Below are positions 52,860-61,325 of a stretch of DNA of 64,000 nt, in pieces (positions within the stretch are counted from its first letter, which is position 1; the number at the start of each line of letters is the position of its first letter). The DNA comes from Paenibacillus thiaminolyticus (GTDB lineage: Bacteria; Bacillota; Bacilli; Paenibacillales; Paenibacillaceae). The translations under genes and the position numbers were made by a program. Below the pieces are notes generated by a model. It had not been told where the DNA came from, made no database searches, and saw only the letters and a program-made list of their open reading frames with translations. The stretch is from positions 434,001 through 498,000 of the forward strand of contig NZ_CP041405.1 of assembly GCF_007066085.1 (NCBI RefSeq), written 5' to 3'.

Positions 52860-53780
52860 ATGAAGAATAAACTTATTGCAGCAGGAATTGTTACAGGAGC
52901 CTTACTATTATCTCCATCTCATATTTTTGCAGACTCTCTTTCTAAAGTGAATACCACGTTCCAATATCAAATCGAAGAAAACTCTGTAGTCGGCGAAATA
53001 ACCGATGCAGATACCTTCTATGCGGTTGTTGAGTATAAGGATTCTACAGGAAACATTCAAACGCTAGACATCGACTTTCCGAATGAAAGCAACAAGACTT
53101 TTGCAATAGGCGACAAAGTTAAAGTTACCAATAAAGACAAATGGGAAGTAAGGGATTTCGGTTACTTCAAAGCGACTATAGCCCCTGGAGATTTTGTGTC
53201 TAAGCTGACTGACGACTCAAAGTCTCAGAACACAAACACACAAGCGGAAGAAAACTATGTAATCGGCGAAATAACCGATGCAGATACCTTCTATGCGGTT
53301 GTTGAGTATAAGGATTCTACAGGAAACATTCAAAGACTAGACATCGACTTTCCGAATGAAAGCAACAAGACCTTTGCAATAGGCGACAAAGTTAAAGTTA
53401 TCAATAAAGACAAATGGGAAGTAAGGGATTTCGGTTATTTCAAAGCGACTATAGCATCTGGAGATTTTGTGTCTAAGCTGTCTGACGACTCAAAGTCTCA
53501 GAACACAAACACACAAGCGGAAGAAAACTATGTAATCGGCGAAATAACCGATGCAGATACCTTCTTTGCGGTTGTTGAGTATAAGGATTCTACAGGAAAC
53601 ATTCAAAGACTAGACATCGACTTTCCGAATGAAAGCAACAAGACCTTTGCAATAGGCGACAAAGTTAAAGTTATCAATAAAGACAAATGGGAAGTAAGGG
53701 ATTTCGGTTATTTCAAAGCGACTATAGCATCTGGAGATTTTGTGTCTAAGCTGTCTGACGACTCAAAAAACGGAAACTAA
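52860..53780 (+). CDS. Secreted protein made of three 91-residue tandem repeats
   Basis: A 306-residue protein with a signal peptide (1-24, cut after IFA). Three repeats of exactly 91 residues (273 bases) follow, each beginning GEITDADTFYAVVEYKDSTG and containing IGDKVKV and WEVRDFGYFKATI. The alternation of hydrophobic residues suggests a small beta-barrel per repeat with a Ser/Asn/Thr/Gln linker. Repeats 2 and 3 are nearly identical in DNA, indicating recent duplication or conversion. The ATG follows AGAGGTG. Unknown function; a surface or matrix protein is plausible. Confidence 0.8.
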   Translation: MKNKLIAAGIVTGALLLSPSHIFADSLSKVNTTFQYQIEENSVVGEITDADTFYAVVEYKDSTGNIQTLDIDFPNESNKTFAIGDKVKVTNKDKWEVRDFGYFKATIAPGDFVSKLTDDSKSQNTNTQAEENYVIGEITDADTFYAVVEYKDSTGNIQRLDIDFPNESNKTFAIGDKVKVINKDKWEVRDFGYFKATIASGDFVSKLSDDSKSQNTNTQAEENYVIGEITDADTFFAVVEYKDSTGNIQRLDIDFPNESNKTFAIGDKVKVINKDKWEVRDFGYFKATIASGDFVSKLSDDSKNGN

Positions 53781-54172
53781 AAAGCAAACATACCGCATAT
53801 TTCGCGGTATCAGCCTGTTGAGAAATCCTCAATGGCAAGAGCGAACTCCGTAGCATACGGCCATATACTAAAAAAGGGAAAGCTGTCGATTGATATTGGC
53901 TGCTTTTCCTTTTTTATATATACGATTCCGAAAGGACTTGAAATTCAGGACCGACAGCCCGAAACGTAACAGTGAAATTCAGTTATTAGGGCTCCCTGCC
54001 TTAACCGTTTTTTGGGTGGGCTGATGTCATAGGAACACTAGCGGAGCGAATTTCATAAGATATCTCGTCAAGATTGAGGATGAGCAGCTTGCCGGTCGGG
54101 CCCGGATCGGAACATTCTCATTTAACGAATCACATGCAGGGTCAGTGAAATGAATGATACGGAGGGTATAAA
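53781..54172. other. Gap before the bacteriocin precursor with a terminator
   Basis: An imperfect hairpin with arms AAGGGAAAGC and GCTTTTCCTT and a T-run (53875-53916) ends the repeat-protein transcript. A small ATACCGC/GCGGTAT hairpin lies at 53792-53811. The following 250 bases, with higher G+C, should hold the bacteriocin promoter, but none is clear. Confidence 0.5.
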
Positions 54173-54415
54173 ATGAGCGATTTTCAGAAGGATCTGCAAA
54201 ACTTGAATGTCGGCCAGTTCAGTTCGACGGGGATGACGCCTGCGTCGGGGCAAAATCCAAGCGGCCCGGGTGATCCCCGCTTATGTGTTGGCGTTTGCTT
54301 TTTTTGCGCCGGCTTTTGCGGCGGATTTTGTTCCTGCGGCAACTGTTTCCGCTGCAGCAGCTGCTTCCGCTGCGGTGGCTGCGCGCGTTGCGGAAGCTGC
54401 GCTCGCTGCCGCTGA
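54173..54415 (+). CDS. Heterocycloanthracin/sonorensin-type bacteriocin precursor
   Basis: An 80-residue precursor. The leader (about 1-36) begins MSDFQKDLQNLNVGQF, typical of this family. The core has 14 cysteines in a C-x-x-C rhythm with Gly, Phe, Ser and Arg: LCVGVCFFC, then AGFCGGFCSC, ending CARCR. The modification enzymes encoded downstream convert Cys and Ser in such cores to thiazoles and oxazoles. The GC-rich, Cys-repeat DNA differs from its neighbours. A GGAGGG site precedes the ATG. The biological target cannot be read from sequence. Confidence 0.92.
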   Translation: MSDFQKDLQNLNVGQFSSTGMTPASGQNPSGPGDPRLCVGVCFFCAGFCGGFCSCGNCFRCSSCFRCGGCARCGSCARCR

Positions 54416-54454
54416 GTACCGATAAGCTCGCTTGGCGAACCGCAAAAACGGGAT

Positions 54455-54484
54455 GCCCCTGCAGATGTATCGTCCTGCAGGGGC
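54455..54484 (+). terminator. Attenuator/terminator behind the precursor gene
   Basis: GCCCCTGCAG pairs with CTGCAGGGGC, followed by a T-rich stretch about ten bases later. A second hairpin (GGAAACCG with CGGTTTTTCC, about 54547-54577) lies before the next gene. Partial termination would give more precursor than enzyme transcript. Confidence 0.75.
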
Positions 54485-54611
54485 TGTTCCTATTTTTCGT
54501 TCCAGGCATGAAGGACAAAACGCTCTACATAACTTAAAAGCGGGGGGAAACCGAAGTCCTGCGTACGATGCGGTTTTTCCTCCGGCAAAACCTTAAGGAG
54601 GAATAAAAAAC

Positions 54612-56513
54612 TTGAATCCTTCTGTGCGTCTGAAAGTGAAAGGGGATACGTTCTTTCTCCCCGATTCAAATGGCGGCGTCTACTTCCGCAACAATACGGG
54701 TTCGTTCCGAATGGAAGGCGACATGGTCGACCGGTGGATTGAAAAATTGATGCCCATGTTCAGCGGGGAATATTCCATGGCGGATCTGACGGACGGATTG
54801 CCGGAACCGTACAGGTTACGGGTTTATGAAATCGCAGAAGTACTGCTCAATAACGGCTTTGTCCGGGATGCCAGCCAAGACCGCCCGCACAGCCTCCCGG
54901 AAGCGGTAGAACGGCAATATGCAGCACAGATCGAATTCCTGGACAGCTTGGGCGGTTCGGGCGCTTACCGCTTCCAAACCTATCGCGAGGCTAATCCGAT
55001 TGCGGTCGGTTCCGGTCCGATATTTGTCTCACTCGTTGCGGCCTTGTTGGAATCCGGGTTGCCCCGGTTTCGCATGCTGATCACGAACCGGGCGGCCACG
55101 GATCGCCAGCGGATCTCCGAGCTTACGGCGACTGCACGTCTATCGGACAGCGAGGTCGAGGTCGAGGAGATCTGTCCGTCGGATGACGGCTCCCTCGATT
55201 GGCCGGAAATCGTCCGGCTGGCGGATACCGTCCTATACGTCGCTCAGGATGACGATCCCGGAGAGCTTAGAGCACTGCACGCGGCCTGCAGGGACGCGAA
55301 GAAGCTGCTGGTACCTGCCATCTACATGCGACAGGCGGGCATAGCAGGGCCATTGGTGCACCCGGATTCGGACGTCTGCTTCGAATCCGCATGGCGCAGG
55401 ATTCACCGAATCGCCCTGGGCGATGCAGATCACCCGACCGCCGTCTCTACTACGGCGGAAGCCATGCTCGCGAATGTGGTCGTATTCGAATGGCTTAAGA
55501 CCGTGTCGGGGGCCACTTCGGAATTGAACGGACAACTGTTCCTGCTGAATCCGGAAACATTGGAAGGCGAGTGGCATTCGGTGCTTCCCCATCCGCTGGT
55601 CAGGGGTCTTCGTCCGGCCGAGCCTACGGATCCGTTCTGCCTTCCGGCCAATCAAGGTACGGCGCGGCAGGAAGCAGACCGTCTCCTCTCCTATTTCTAC
55701 CGCTTGACTTCGGCGAAGACCGGCATTCTTCACCGATGGGAGGAAGGGGACTCGAAGCAGCTTCCGCTCTCGCAGTGTCGCGTCCAGGCAGTCGACCCGC
55801 TGTCGGAAGGCCCCGCCGAGCTGCTGCCGCAGATCGTCTGTATGGGAATGACTCACCATGAAGCAAGGAGAGAAGCGGGCTTGGCCGGCATCGAGGCGTA
55901 CGTGTCGCGGCTGGCCGGGGAACTACAGGAATATGTAGGGATCGGAGCGGGAGAGACCGTAGCGGAAGCGATCCTCCGCGGACTGCGGAAATGTCTGTTC
56001 GAGGAGTTGAAAAGTCATTCCGATTCCGGCCTGCCCTCCGTGTATCGAATCACATTAAGCAAGGTAGAGGACGATTTTTGCCGCTATTGCTTACGCGCAT
56101 TGGAGACGATGCAGGACGCCCCGGTAATCGGACTGGGACAAGAAGCGGCGGGCTTTCCGGTCGTCTGGGTCGGTACGAACGGTTACTGGTACGGCGGCGT
56201 CGGAGTCAACCGCACGATGGCGCTGCGGGAAGCGCTCCGGCAGGCGCTGATGACAATCCAAAACGATGCAGCGGACATCCAAGGTCACATACTGGAGCGC
56301 TCTTCGGTCAAGGTGGAAGATGCCTTGCCGCAAAGTCTGACGATCCCCGGCTTCGATGAGTCGGAATACGGGATGATGCTGCAGTCGGTCCGGCAGATCC
56401 TGCAAGGGAACCGTAAGCGAATCGCGGTCGTTGATTTGTCCACAGAACCGTTCATGAAAGAAGAGCTGGCAGGCGTGTTTGGCGTATCGCTGCGAGAGGA
56501 GGAGACGCATTGA
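54612..56513 (+). CDS. Thiazole-bacteriocin maturation protein (ThiF/E1-like)
   Basis: A 633-residue protein of the kind always found with heterocycloanthracin precursors. Residues 1-90 form a leader-binding-like winged domain (LKVKGDTFFLPDSNGGVYFR). A degenerate Rossmann/E1-like part follows (IAVGSGPIFVSLVAALLESG), and the C-terminal half resembles the YcaO-type substrate region without its ATP motifs. It probably presents the precursor to the cyclodehydratase. The TTG start follows AAGGAGGA by ten bases. It overlaps the next gene by four bases. Confidence 0.85.
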   Translation: MNPSVRLKVKGDTFFLPDSNGGVYFRNNTGSFRMEGDMVDRWIEKLMPMFSGEYSMADLTDGLPEPYRLRVYEIAEVLLNNGFVRDASQDRPHSLPEAVERQYAAQIEFLDSLGGSGAYRFQTYREANPIAVGSGPIFVSLVAALLESGLPRFRMLITNRAATDRQRISELTATARLSDSEVEVEEICPSDDGSLDWPEIVRLADTVLYVAQDDDPGELRALHAACRDAKKLLVPAIYMRQAGIAGPLVHPDSDVCFESAWRRIHRIALGDADHPTAVSTTAEAMLANVVVFEWLKTVSGATSELNGQLFLLNPETLEGEWHSVLPHPLVRGLRPAEPTDPFCLPANQGTARQEADRLLSYFYRLTSAKTGILHRWEEGDSKQLPLSQCRVQAVDPLSEGPAELLPQIVCMGMTHHEARREAGLAGIEAYVSRLAGELQEYVGIGAGETVAEAILRGLRKCLFEELKSHSDSGLPSVYRITLSKVEDDFCRYCLRALETMQDAPVIGLGQEAAGFPVVWVGTNGYWYGGVGVNRTMALREALRQALMTIQNDAADIQGHILERSSVKVEDALPQSLTIPGFDESEYGMMLQSVRQILQGNRKRIAVVDLSTEPFMKEELAGVFGVSLREEETH

Positions 56514-58459
56514 GCGCGATCGTGACGGTCATCGGAGAAGGACAGCTCGCGGATTTTGTAATGAAGCTATTGTCTGCAGATGACCGCTATCGGCTGGTCT
56601 GGCAGAAGAGCATCGAATCCGGAGAAGCGGCAACGGGAGACTTGGCGCTCGTGTTAAATGATGCTTGGGATCCTTCCGTTCATCCTGCGGCGGAGGAGCG
56701 GTTCCGACAGTCGGGAACGCCCTGGCTGCGCGGCTTTGTTGCATTCGGAGAGGGGATTGTCGGTCCGCTGGTTCGTCCGGAGGAACAAGGATGCTCGCAA
56801 TGCGCGGATACCCGGCTCCTGCTGGCGGGAAGCGACCGCAGGGAAGCGTGGGGCCTGCAGCAGAAGCTGGCTTCGCATGGGGGAATTGCCCGGGACGCTT
56901 GGGCGTCTCGCACGGGATTATTGCAGGTGGCGCACCTTGTCGCGGAAGAAGCCGTGAAGATTCTAGAGAGCGTGCGGCCGGAGACGGACAGCCGGATGTA
57001 CTTGATCAATCTGCATACGCTGCAAAGCTCGTCTCACTTCTTCCTCCCCGATCCGCTGTGTCCGATCTGCGGCCGATTGCCGGAAGACGATGCGCAGTTG
57101 GCCCGCATTGCGCTGCAGCCTAGCCTGAAAATCAGCGCCGAGACGTATCGCAGCCAGTCGCTAGATGAGCTGAAGGATGTGTTGGCCAAAGACTACCTGG
57201 ATGCCAGGACCGGTTTTCTGAACGGGCAAATGGTTGACCTTGTGTCTCCTTTCGCCGATGCGAGCATCAATTTGCCCTTGTTCGGCGGAGATGAGGCTTG
57301 CGCAGGCCGGACCCACTCCTATGCGGATAGCGAAATGACGGCCATCCTGGAGGGATTGGAGCGTTATTGCGGTCTGTCGCCCCGGGGCAAACGAACCGTC
57401 GTTCATGACAGTTTCCGCAATGTACAGAACCGGGCGCTCGATCCTCTCCGCGTAGGCGTCCATGCGAAGGAACAGTATGAACGATCCAGCTTCCCGTTCA
57501 AGCCCTTCGATCCCGAACGGCCGATCGATTGGGTATGGGGCTATTCGTTCCTGCAGGAGCGTCCGATTCTCGTACCGGAGCTGCTGGCCTATTACAGTGC
57601 GGGCTGCGGACACGGCTTCGTCTATGAAACGTCAAATGGCTGCGCGCTGGGCGGCAGTCTGGAGGAAGCGATCTTCTACGGGATGCTTGAAGTGATAGAG
57701 CGCGACTCCTTTCTCATGACCTGGTATGCGCGGCTGCCCCTGCCTCGCCTGGATCTCCGCTCGGTCCCGGACCGGGAATTGAGATGGATGACGGATCGTT
57801 TGGAGGCTGTGGCGGGCTATGACATGTATTTGTATAATTCGACAATGGAGCATGGCATACCAAGCGTGTGGGCGCTCGCGAAAAACAAGAAAGAGCGGGG
57901 CGTGAACCTCATTTGCGCGGCGGGCGCCCATCCGGATCCGATACGCGCGGCAAAGAGCGCGATTCACGAGGTGGCGGGCATGCTGCTCACGGTCAGCGAG
58001 AAATTCGAGGAGAACCGTCAGCAGTATGAACGGATGCTTCTCGATCCATACCAGGTCGTTCAGATGGAGGACCACTCCATGCTGTACGGGTTGAAGCAGG
58101 CGGAGGAACGGCTCGATTTTCTGTTGAATAACGATCGTCCGCTACAAACGTTCGCCGAAGCGTTTGAACCGAAGGGCTGGAACGCCGATCTGACCGATGA
58201 TCTGAAGGCCATGCTGCATGTTTTTCGACAGTTGAATCTTGAAGTGATCGTGGTCGACCAGACGACTCCGGAGACGCGCCGCAACGGACTGTATTGCGTG
58301 AAAGTACTCATTCCCGGCATGCTGCCGATGACGTTCGGGCAGCATCTCATCCGTGTGACGGGACTGGATAGAGTGCTCAGGGTCCCTGCGGAGCTGTCTT
58401 ATTCGCCGGAGCCCTTGTCGCCCGAGCAGCTTAATCCATATCCGCATCCGTTCCCATAA
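56510..58459 (+). CDS. Fused cyclodehydratase (C-D fusion, YcaO family)
   Basis: A 649-residue enzyme. The N-terminal C-like domain (about 1-200) carries a tetracysteine zinc site in CSQC and CPIC. The C-terminal YcaO domain (about 230-649) phosphorylates amide oxygens to form azolines from Cys/Ser/Thr; family segments are GLERYCGLSPRG, GCALGGSLEEAI, MLEVIERDSFLM and AAKSAIHEV. It ends in NPYPHPFP, the proline-rich C-terminus essential in D proteins. The TTG start overlaps the upstream stop and follows GAGGAGGAG. It acts on the precursor at 54173. Confidence 0.94.
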   Translation: MSAIVTVIGEGQLADFVMKLLSADDRYRLVWQKSIESGEAATGDLALVLNDAWDPSVHPAAEERFRQSGTPWLRGFVAFGEGIVGPLVRPEEQGCSQCADTRLLLAGSDRREAWGLQQKLASHGGIARDAWASRTGLLQVAHLVAEEAVKILESVRPETDSRMYLINLHTLQSSSHFFLPDPLCPICGRLPEDDAQLARIALQPSLKISAETYRSQSLDELKDVLAKDYLDARTGFLNGQMVDLVSPFADASINLPLFGGDEACAGRTHSYADSEMTAILEGLERYCGLSPRGKRTVVHDSFRNVQNRALDPLRVGVHAKEQYERSSFPFKPFDPERPIDWVWGYSFLQERPILVPELLAYYSAGCGHGFVYETSNGCALGGSLEEAIFYGMLEVIERDSFLMTWYARLPLPRLDLRSVPDRELRWMTDRLEAVAGYDMYLYNSTMEHGIPSVWALAKNKKERGVNLICAAGAHPDPIRAAKSAIHEVAGMLLTVSEKFEENRQQYERMLLDPYQVVQMEDHSMLYGLKQAEERLDFLLNNDRPLQTFAEAFEPKGWNADLTDDLKAMLHVFRQLNLEVIVVDQTTPETRRNGLYCVKVLIPGMLPMTFGQHLIRVTGLDRVLRVPAELSYSPEPLSPEQLNPYPHPFP

Positions 58460-58501
58460 TTACGCTATGGGGCGGGGCGGTTGAAGCCAGGGAGGAAAGC
58501 G

Positions 58502-60094
58502 ATGAGTCTGATGAATCTGGACGATTTTCTTCACCGTTTGCAATATGATCCGGATAAGGTCAAGCCCTTGGATTGGGAGACGGACTGGGATGACGCGCCT
58601 CTTCCTTACAAGCTTTATCGCGGCTTGCCGATGTTTCCGCTATCCAGGGAAGTGCCGGCAACGCTCGAAGGCAGGGATACGCCCGGTGTGCCTAGCATCC
58701 GCGATATCGGACACTTCCTCTACTATGTATACGGGCTTGCGCAATTGACCCAATCCGTCATGGAACGGGATCCCTCGGAAGAATCGGGAGGCGTCTTGCA
58801 AATGTGCCGGCGCTTCGTTGCTTCCGGAGGCGGGCTATATCCGAGCGAACTGTATCTTTATCTTAAGCTTGGCGAATTGCCTGCCGGCGTATACCATTAC
58901 GATGCGGCGCATCATCGGTTGGCGTTGCTGCGCGAAGGGAATTTCGAAGATTTTTTGGCGAGGTCGCTCGGTCATCGCAGCGACGTGAACGGTTGCTTCG
59001 GAGCCGCGTTCGTATCTACCGTTTACTGGAAAAACTTTTACAAATATAATAATATCGCCTACCGGTTGCAGGGACTGGACGCCGGCGTCTTGATCGGACA
59101 GCTGCTCGAAGTCGCAAAACGATTCGGATTTTCGTCCGGCGTGCATTTTCAATTTCTCGATCAAGCCATCAACCATCTGCTCGGACTACCGGAACAGGAG
59201 GAGAGCGTGTATGCGGTAATCCCGTTATCGACGGAACCCGCGATCCGGTGGATGGAAAGCGGGAGTGAGGGGGAGGACTCGGTTTCCGCCTCCGCTCTGT
59301 GCCGGGAGTTGTCGCCAATCAATCATGATCACTATGTCAGGTCGCGGCGGATTGCAGATTATCCGCTGCTGCTTCGGATGAGTGATGCGTCCCGACTGGA
59401 TTCGACGCGATTGTTCCGACAGATCCGGCAAGATGAGCCAGCACTCCCGGATCAAGCGCTCACACTGCCTCTGCCGCCTGTAGACCGCTTGTCGTATGAT
59501 CTGGCGGCGGTGTGCCGGAACCGGTTCTCGCCCGAGACGGAATTTGTTCTGAAGCCGATCGGTCTCTCCCGGCTTGCCGCTCTGCTTCGGGAAGCGACGG
59601 CTTCCTTCACGTATCGCAACGACCTGGATGGCCTGCAGGAGCGGCCGGAACCCCGTGTATGCCTTTATGGCTGCTTCTACGGGGTCGAAGACGTTCCGGA
59701 TGGCGCCTATCGGTACGATGGTGCCATGCATTCGCTGCAGTCGGTGTGCCTTGGAGATCACCGGCAGCGGATGCAGGAGGGAATGCCGCTTCCCAATATC
59801 AATTTGTCTCAAGTCCCGCTCTGTTTGCATGTGGCAGGGAAGAGGGGGTTCTTCCAATCGCAGCTCGGCAAGCGGGGATACCGTATACAGCAAATGGAGG
59901 CGGGGATGCTCGTACACCGGTTATTGCTGGCAGCATCCGCCCTCGGGATGGGAGGGCGTCCGCTTCTCGCGTTTGACGCCAATTCCAGCGATGCGCTTTA
60001 TCGAACAGCTTTCCGGGATGAGGCGGGGCTGATTTTTATACCGGTCGGTCCCTATCGTCAACGATGGCGCTTGACGGGCAGTTTGAGCCGTTAA
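58502..60094 (+). CDS. SagB-type azoline dehydrogenase
   Basis: A 530-residue flavoprotein made of two nitroreductase-like halves. Half 1 (about 20-260) has ASGGGLYPSELYLYL and PAGVYHYDAAHHRLALL. Half 2 (about 320-530) has DVPDGAYRYDGAMHSL and GMLVHRLLLAASALGMGGRP. It oxidises azolines to azoles with FMN. The start 58502 follows GGGAGG with a proper spacer. It is the last recognisable gene of the bacteriocin operon; no dedicated exporter is adjacent unless the ABC genes at 61.3-62.8 kb serve. Confidence 0.92.
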   Translation: MSLMNLDDFLHRLQYDPDKVKPLDWETDWDDAPLPYKLYRGLPMFPLSREVPATLEGRDTPGVPSIRDIGHFLYYVYGLAQLTQSVMERDPSEESGGVLQMCRRFVASGGGLYPSELYLYLKLGELPAGVYHYDAAHHRLALLREGNFEDFLARSLGHRSDVNGCFGAAFVSTVYWKNFYKYNNIAYRLQGLDAGVLIGQLLEVAKRFGFSSGVHFQFLDQAINHLLGLPEQEESVYAVIPLSTEPAIRWMESGSEGEDSVSASALCRELSPINHDHYVRSRRIADYPLLLRMSDASRLDSTRLFRQIRQDEPALPDQALTLPLPPVDRLSYDLAAVCRNRFSPETEFVLKPIGLSRLAALLREATASFTYRNDLDGLQERPEPRVCLYGCFYGVEDVPDGAYRYDGAMHSLQSVCLGDHRQRMQEGMPLPNINLSQVPLCLHVAGKRGFFQSQLGKRGYRIQQMEAGMLVHRLLLAASALGMGGRPLLAFDANSSDALYRTAFRDEAGLIFIPVGPYRQRWRLTGSLSR

Positions 60095-60105
60095 AATAAA
60101 TGAAA

Positions 60106-60149
60106 CATCGCTAACAACATTGACGCAAACGGTCATGTTGTTAGCGATG
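60106..60149 (+). terminator. Perfect 15-bp inverted repeat behind the bacteriocin operon
   Basis: CATCGCTAACAACAT pairs with ATGTTGTTAGCGATG around a 14-base loop. There is no T-run, so it may act as a bidirectional terminator of weak type, an RNA end protector or a protein site between convergent genes. Confidence 0.55.
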
Positions 60150-60182
60150 CCCCCCATTCAAGCAAGGGAGACCGGAATTCTC

Positions 60183-60605
60183 TTACCAATGATGGGTATC
60201 CCACGAATGGGTATCCCACGAATGATGGCCATGCGCGTGGGGATGGTCCCATGGACATGGATGGAACCAATCATGATGGTAGTCGACCGGGCAGCAATCC
60301 CACCCTGAAGACAGATAAGGATCAAGGTCATCCATATGCGGATCCCATGGATGATGCATGAAGGGATGGATCATGGACGGATAATGAGCATGCTCCCAGG
60401 GGTGAACCATCACGTCCCCCCAAGGATGACACATCCCGGGATGGTGTTCGTGATGATGAGGAATATGGTGCCAGGTAGAATGGGACTCGTGAAACACGTC
60501 ATCGCGAGGTCTAATTTGAATAATCGACTGCTCGAGTGCTTGCTCGGACGGCTCGGAACCCTGGAAGCCGGCCGGGTTCTGAACGAAAGGTTGATGGTAC
60601 GTCAT
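60183..60605 (-). CDS. His/Trp/Pro-rich protein of unknown function
   Basis: A 140-residue protein. The ATG at 60605 follows TTAGGAGG; the upstream in-frame extension is not supported. The first 50 residues are ordinary. The remainder is dominated by His, Trp, Pro, Asp and Met, with repeating H-P-W and H-S-W-D-T units, such as HPWDPHMDDLD near the middle and HSWDTHSWDTHHW at the end. There is no signal peptide or hydrophobic helix. Such composition suggests metal binding or a spore-coat role, and the gene is convergent with the bacteriocin operon. The name and function are open. Confidence 0.68.
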   Translation of the reverse strand: MTYHQPFVQNPAGFQGSEPSEQALEQSIIQIRPRDDVFHESHSTWHHIPHHHEHHPGMCHPWGDVMVHPWEHAHYPSMIHPFMHHPWDPHMDDLDPYLSSGWDCCPVDYHHDWFHPCPWDHPHAHGHHSWDTHSWDTHHW

Positions 60606-60756
60606 GGTTGGTTTTCCTCCTAATCTTGTGAGGGGCAAAGCATTGTTAACCCTCTTCTGGCAAATCTCGATTTGGAAGCCTTCGCTTGCATAATTTACAA
60701 TATGCTGAAATTGAAAAAAGGGCACTTGACCCTATAAAATGGGCAGGTGCCCCAAT

Positions 60757-60778
60757 GCCGCGTAATATGCGGCTTTTT
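60757..60778 (+). terminator. Rho-independent terminator
   Basis: GCCGC pairs with GCGGC around GTAATAT, followed by five T. It precedes the GntR promoter and may stop readthrough from the left. An adjacent GGGCAC...GTGCCC hairpin (60720-60753) strengthens it. Confidence 0.65.
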
Positions 60779-60865
60779 GTATGATTAGGCCAATCAGAAT
60801 TTCTGGCTGGTTTATTTTTTTAGGAATATAAAGATGGCGGTGAGCAATGGTTTCACATTTTTCAA

Positions 60866-60905
60866 TTGACGCAAAAGTGAATAGTGTATATAGTATATAT
60901 ATACG
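60866..60905 (+). promoter_or_regulatory. Promoter and dyad operator of the GntR-ABC operon
   Basis: TTGACG (60866-60871), a 17-bp spacer and TATAGT (60889-60894). A near-palindrome GTGTATATA-GTA-TATATATAC (60885-60905) covers the -10 box, a likely autoregulatory site for the GntR protein. Confidence 0.7.
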
Positions 60906-60941
60906 GTATGCACCCCATTGACAGCAGCGAGGTGAGGGAAC

Positions 60942-61325
60942 CTGAACATCATCATATCCAACGCGTCGAGCGACCCGATATACATACAGATCATGAACCA
61001 GATAAGACAGAGCATCCTGAGCGGTGAATTGCGAGCAGGAGACAGCCTTCCTTCCATTAGACAGCTTGCCAAGGATCTGCAGGTTAGTGTTATCACGACC
61101 AAGCGTGCCTATGAAGAGTTGGAGAAAGAGGAGCTAATCGACACTGTTGTAGGTAAGGGTTGTTTCGTATCAGGAGCAAATAAAGAGTTCATTCGGGAGC
61201 AGCGCATGAAAAGATTAGAAGAGAAAATGTTAGAAATCATTCAAGACAGCAGGGAATTAAGCATGAGTCAACAAGATTTAATCGAGCATCTGACTTTATT
61301 GTTCGAGGAGGAACAGTCACCATGA
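60942..61325 (+). CDS. GntR-family regulator (YtrA type), probable CTG start
   Basis: A 127-residue regulator: a winged helix-turn-helix (about 12-75; LPSIRQLAKDLQVSVITTKRA followed by YEELE) and a short C-terminal dimer helix, as in the YtrA subfamily. The family N-terminus (NIIISNASSDPIYIQIMNQI) is encoded from a CTG at 60942, seven bases after GAGGTGA. A stop at 60933 excludes earlier starts and no ATG, GTG or TTG lies before residue 18. It overlaps the ABC ATPase gene by four bases. Confidence 0.83.
   Translation: MNIIISNASSDPIYIQIMNQIRQSILSGELRAGDSLPSIRQLAKDLQVSVITTKRAYEELEKEELIDTVVGKGCFVSGANKEFIREQRMKRLEEKMLEIIQDSRELSMSQQDLIEHLTLLFEEEQSP

Noticed and set aside
52980..53770. 273-base tandem repeats as a non-coding satellite
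   Set aside because: The period is a multiple of three, the frame is open throughout and a signal peptide precedes it.
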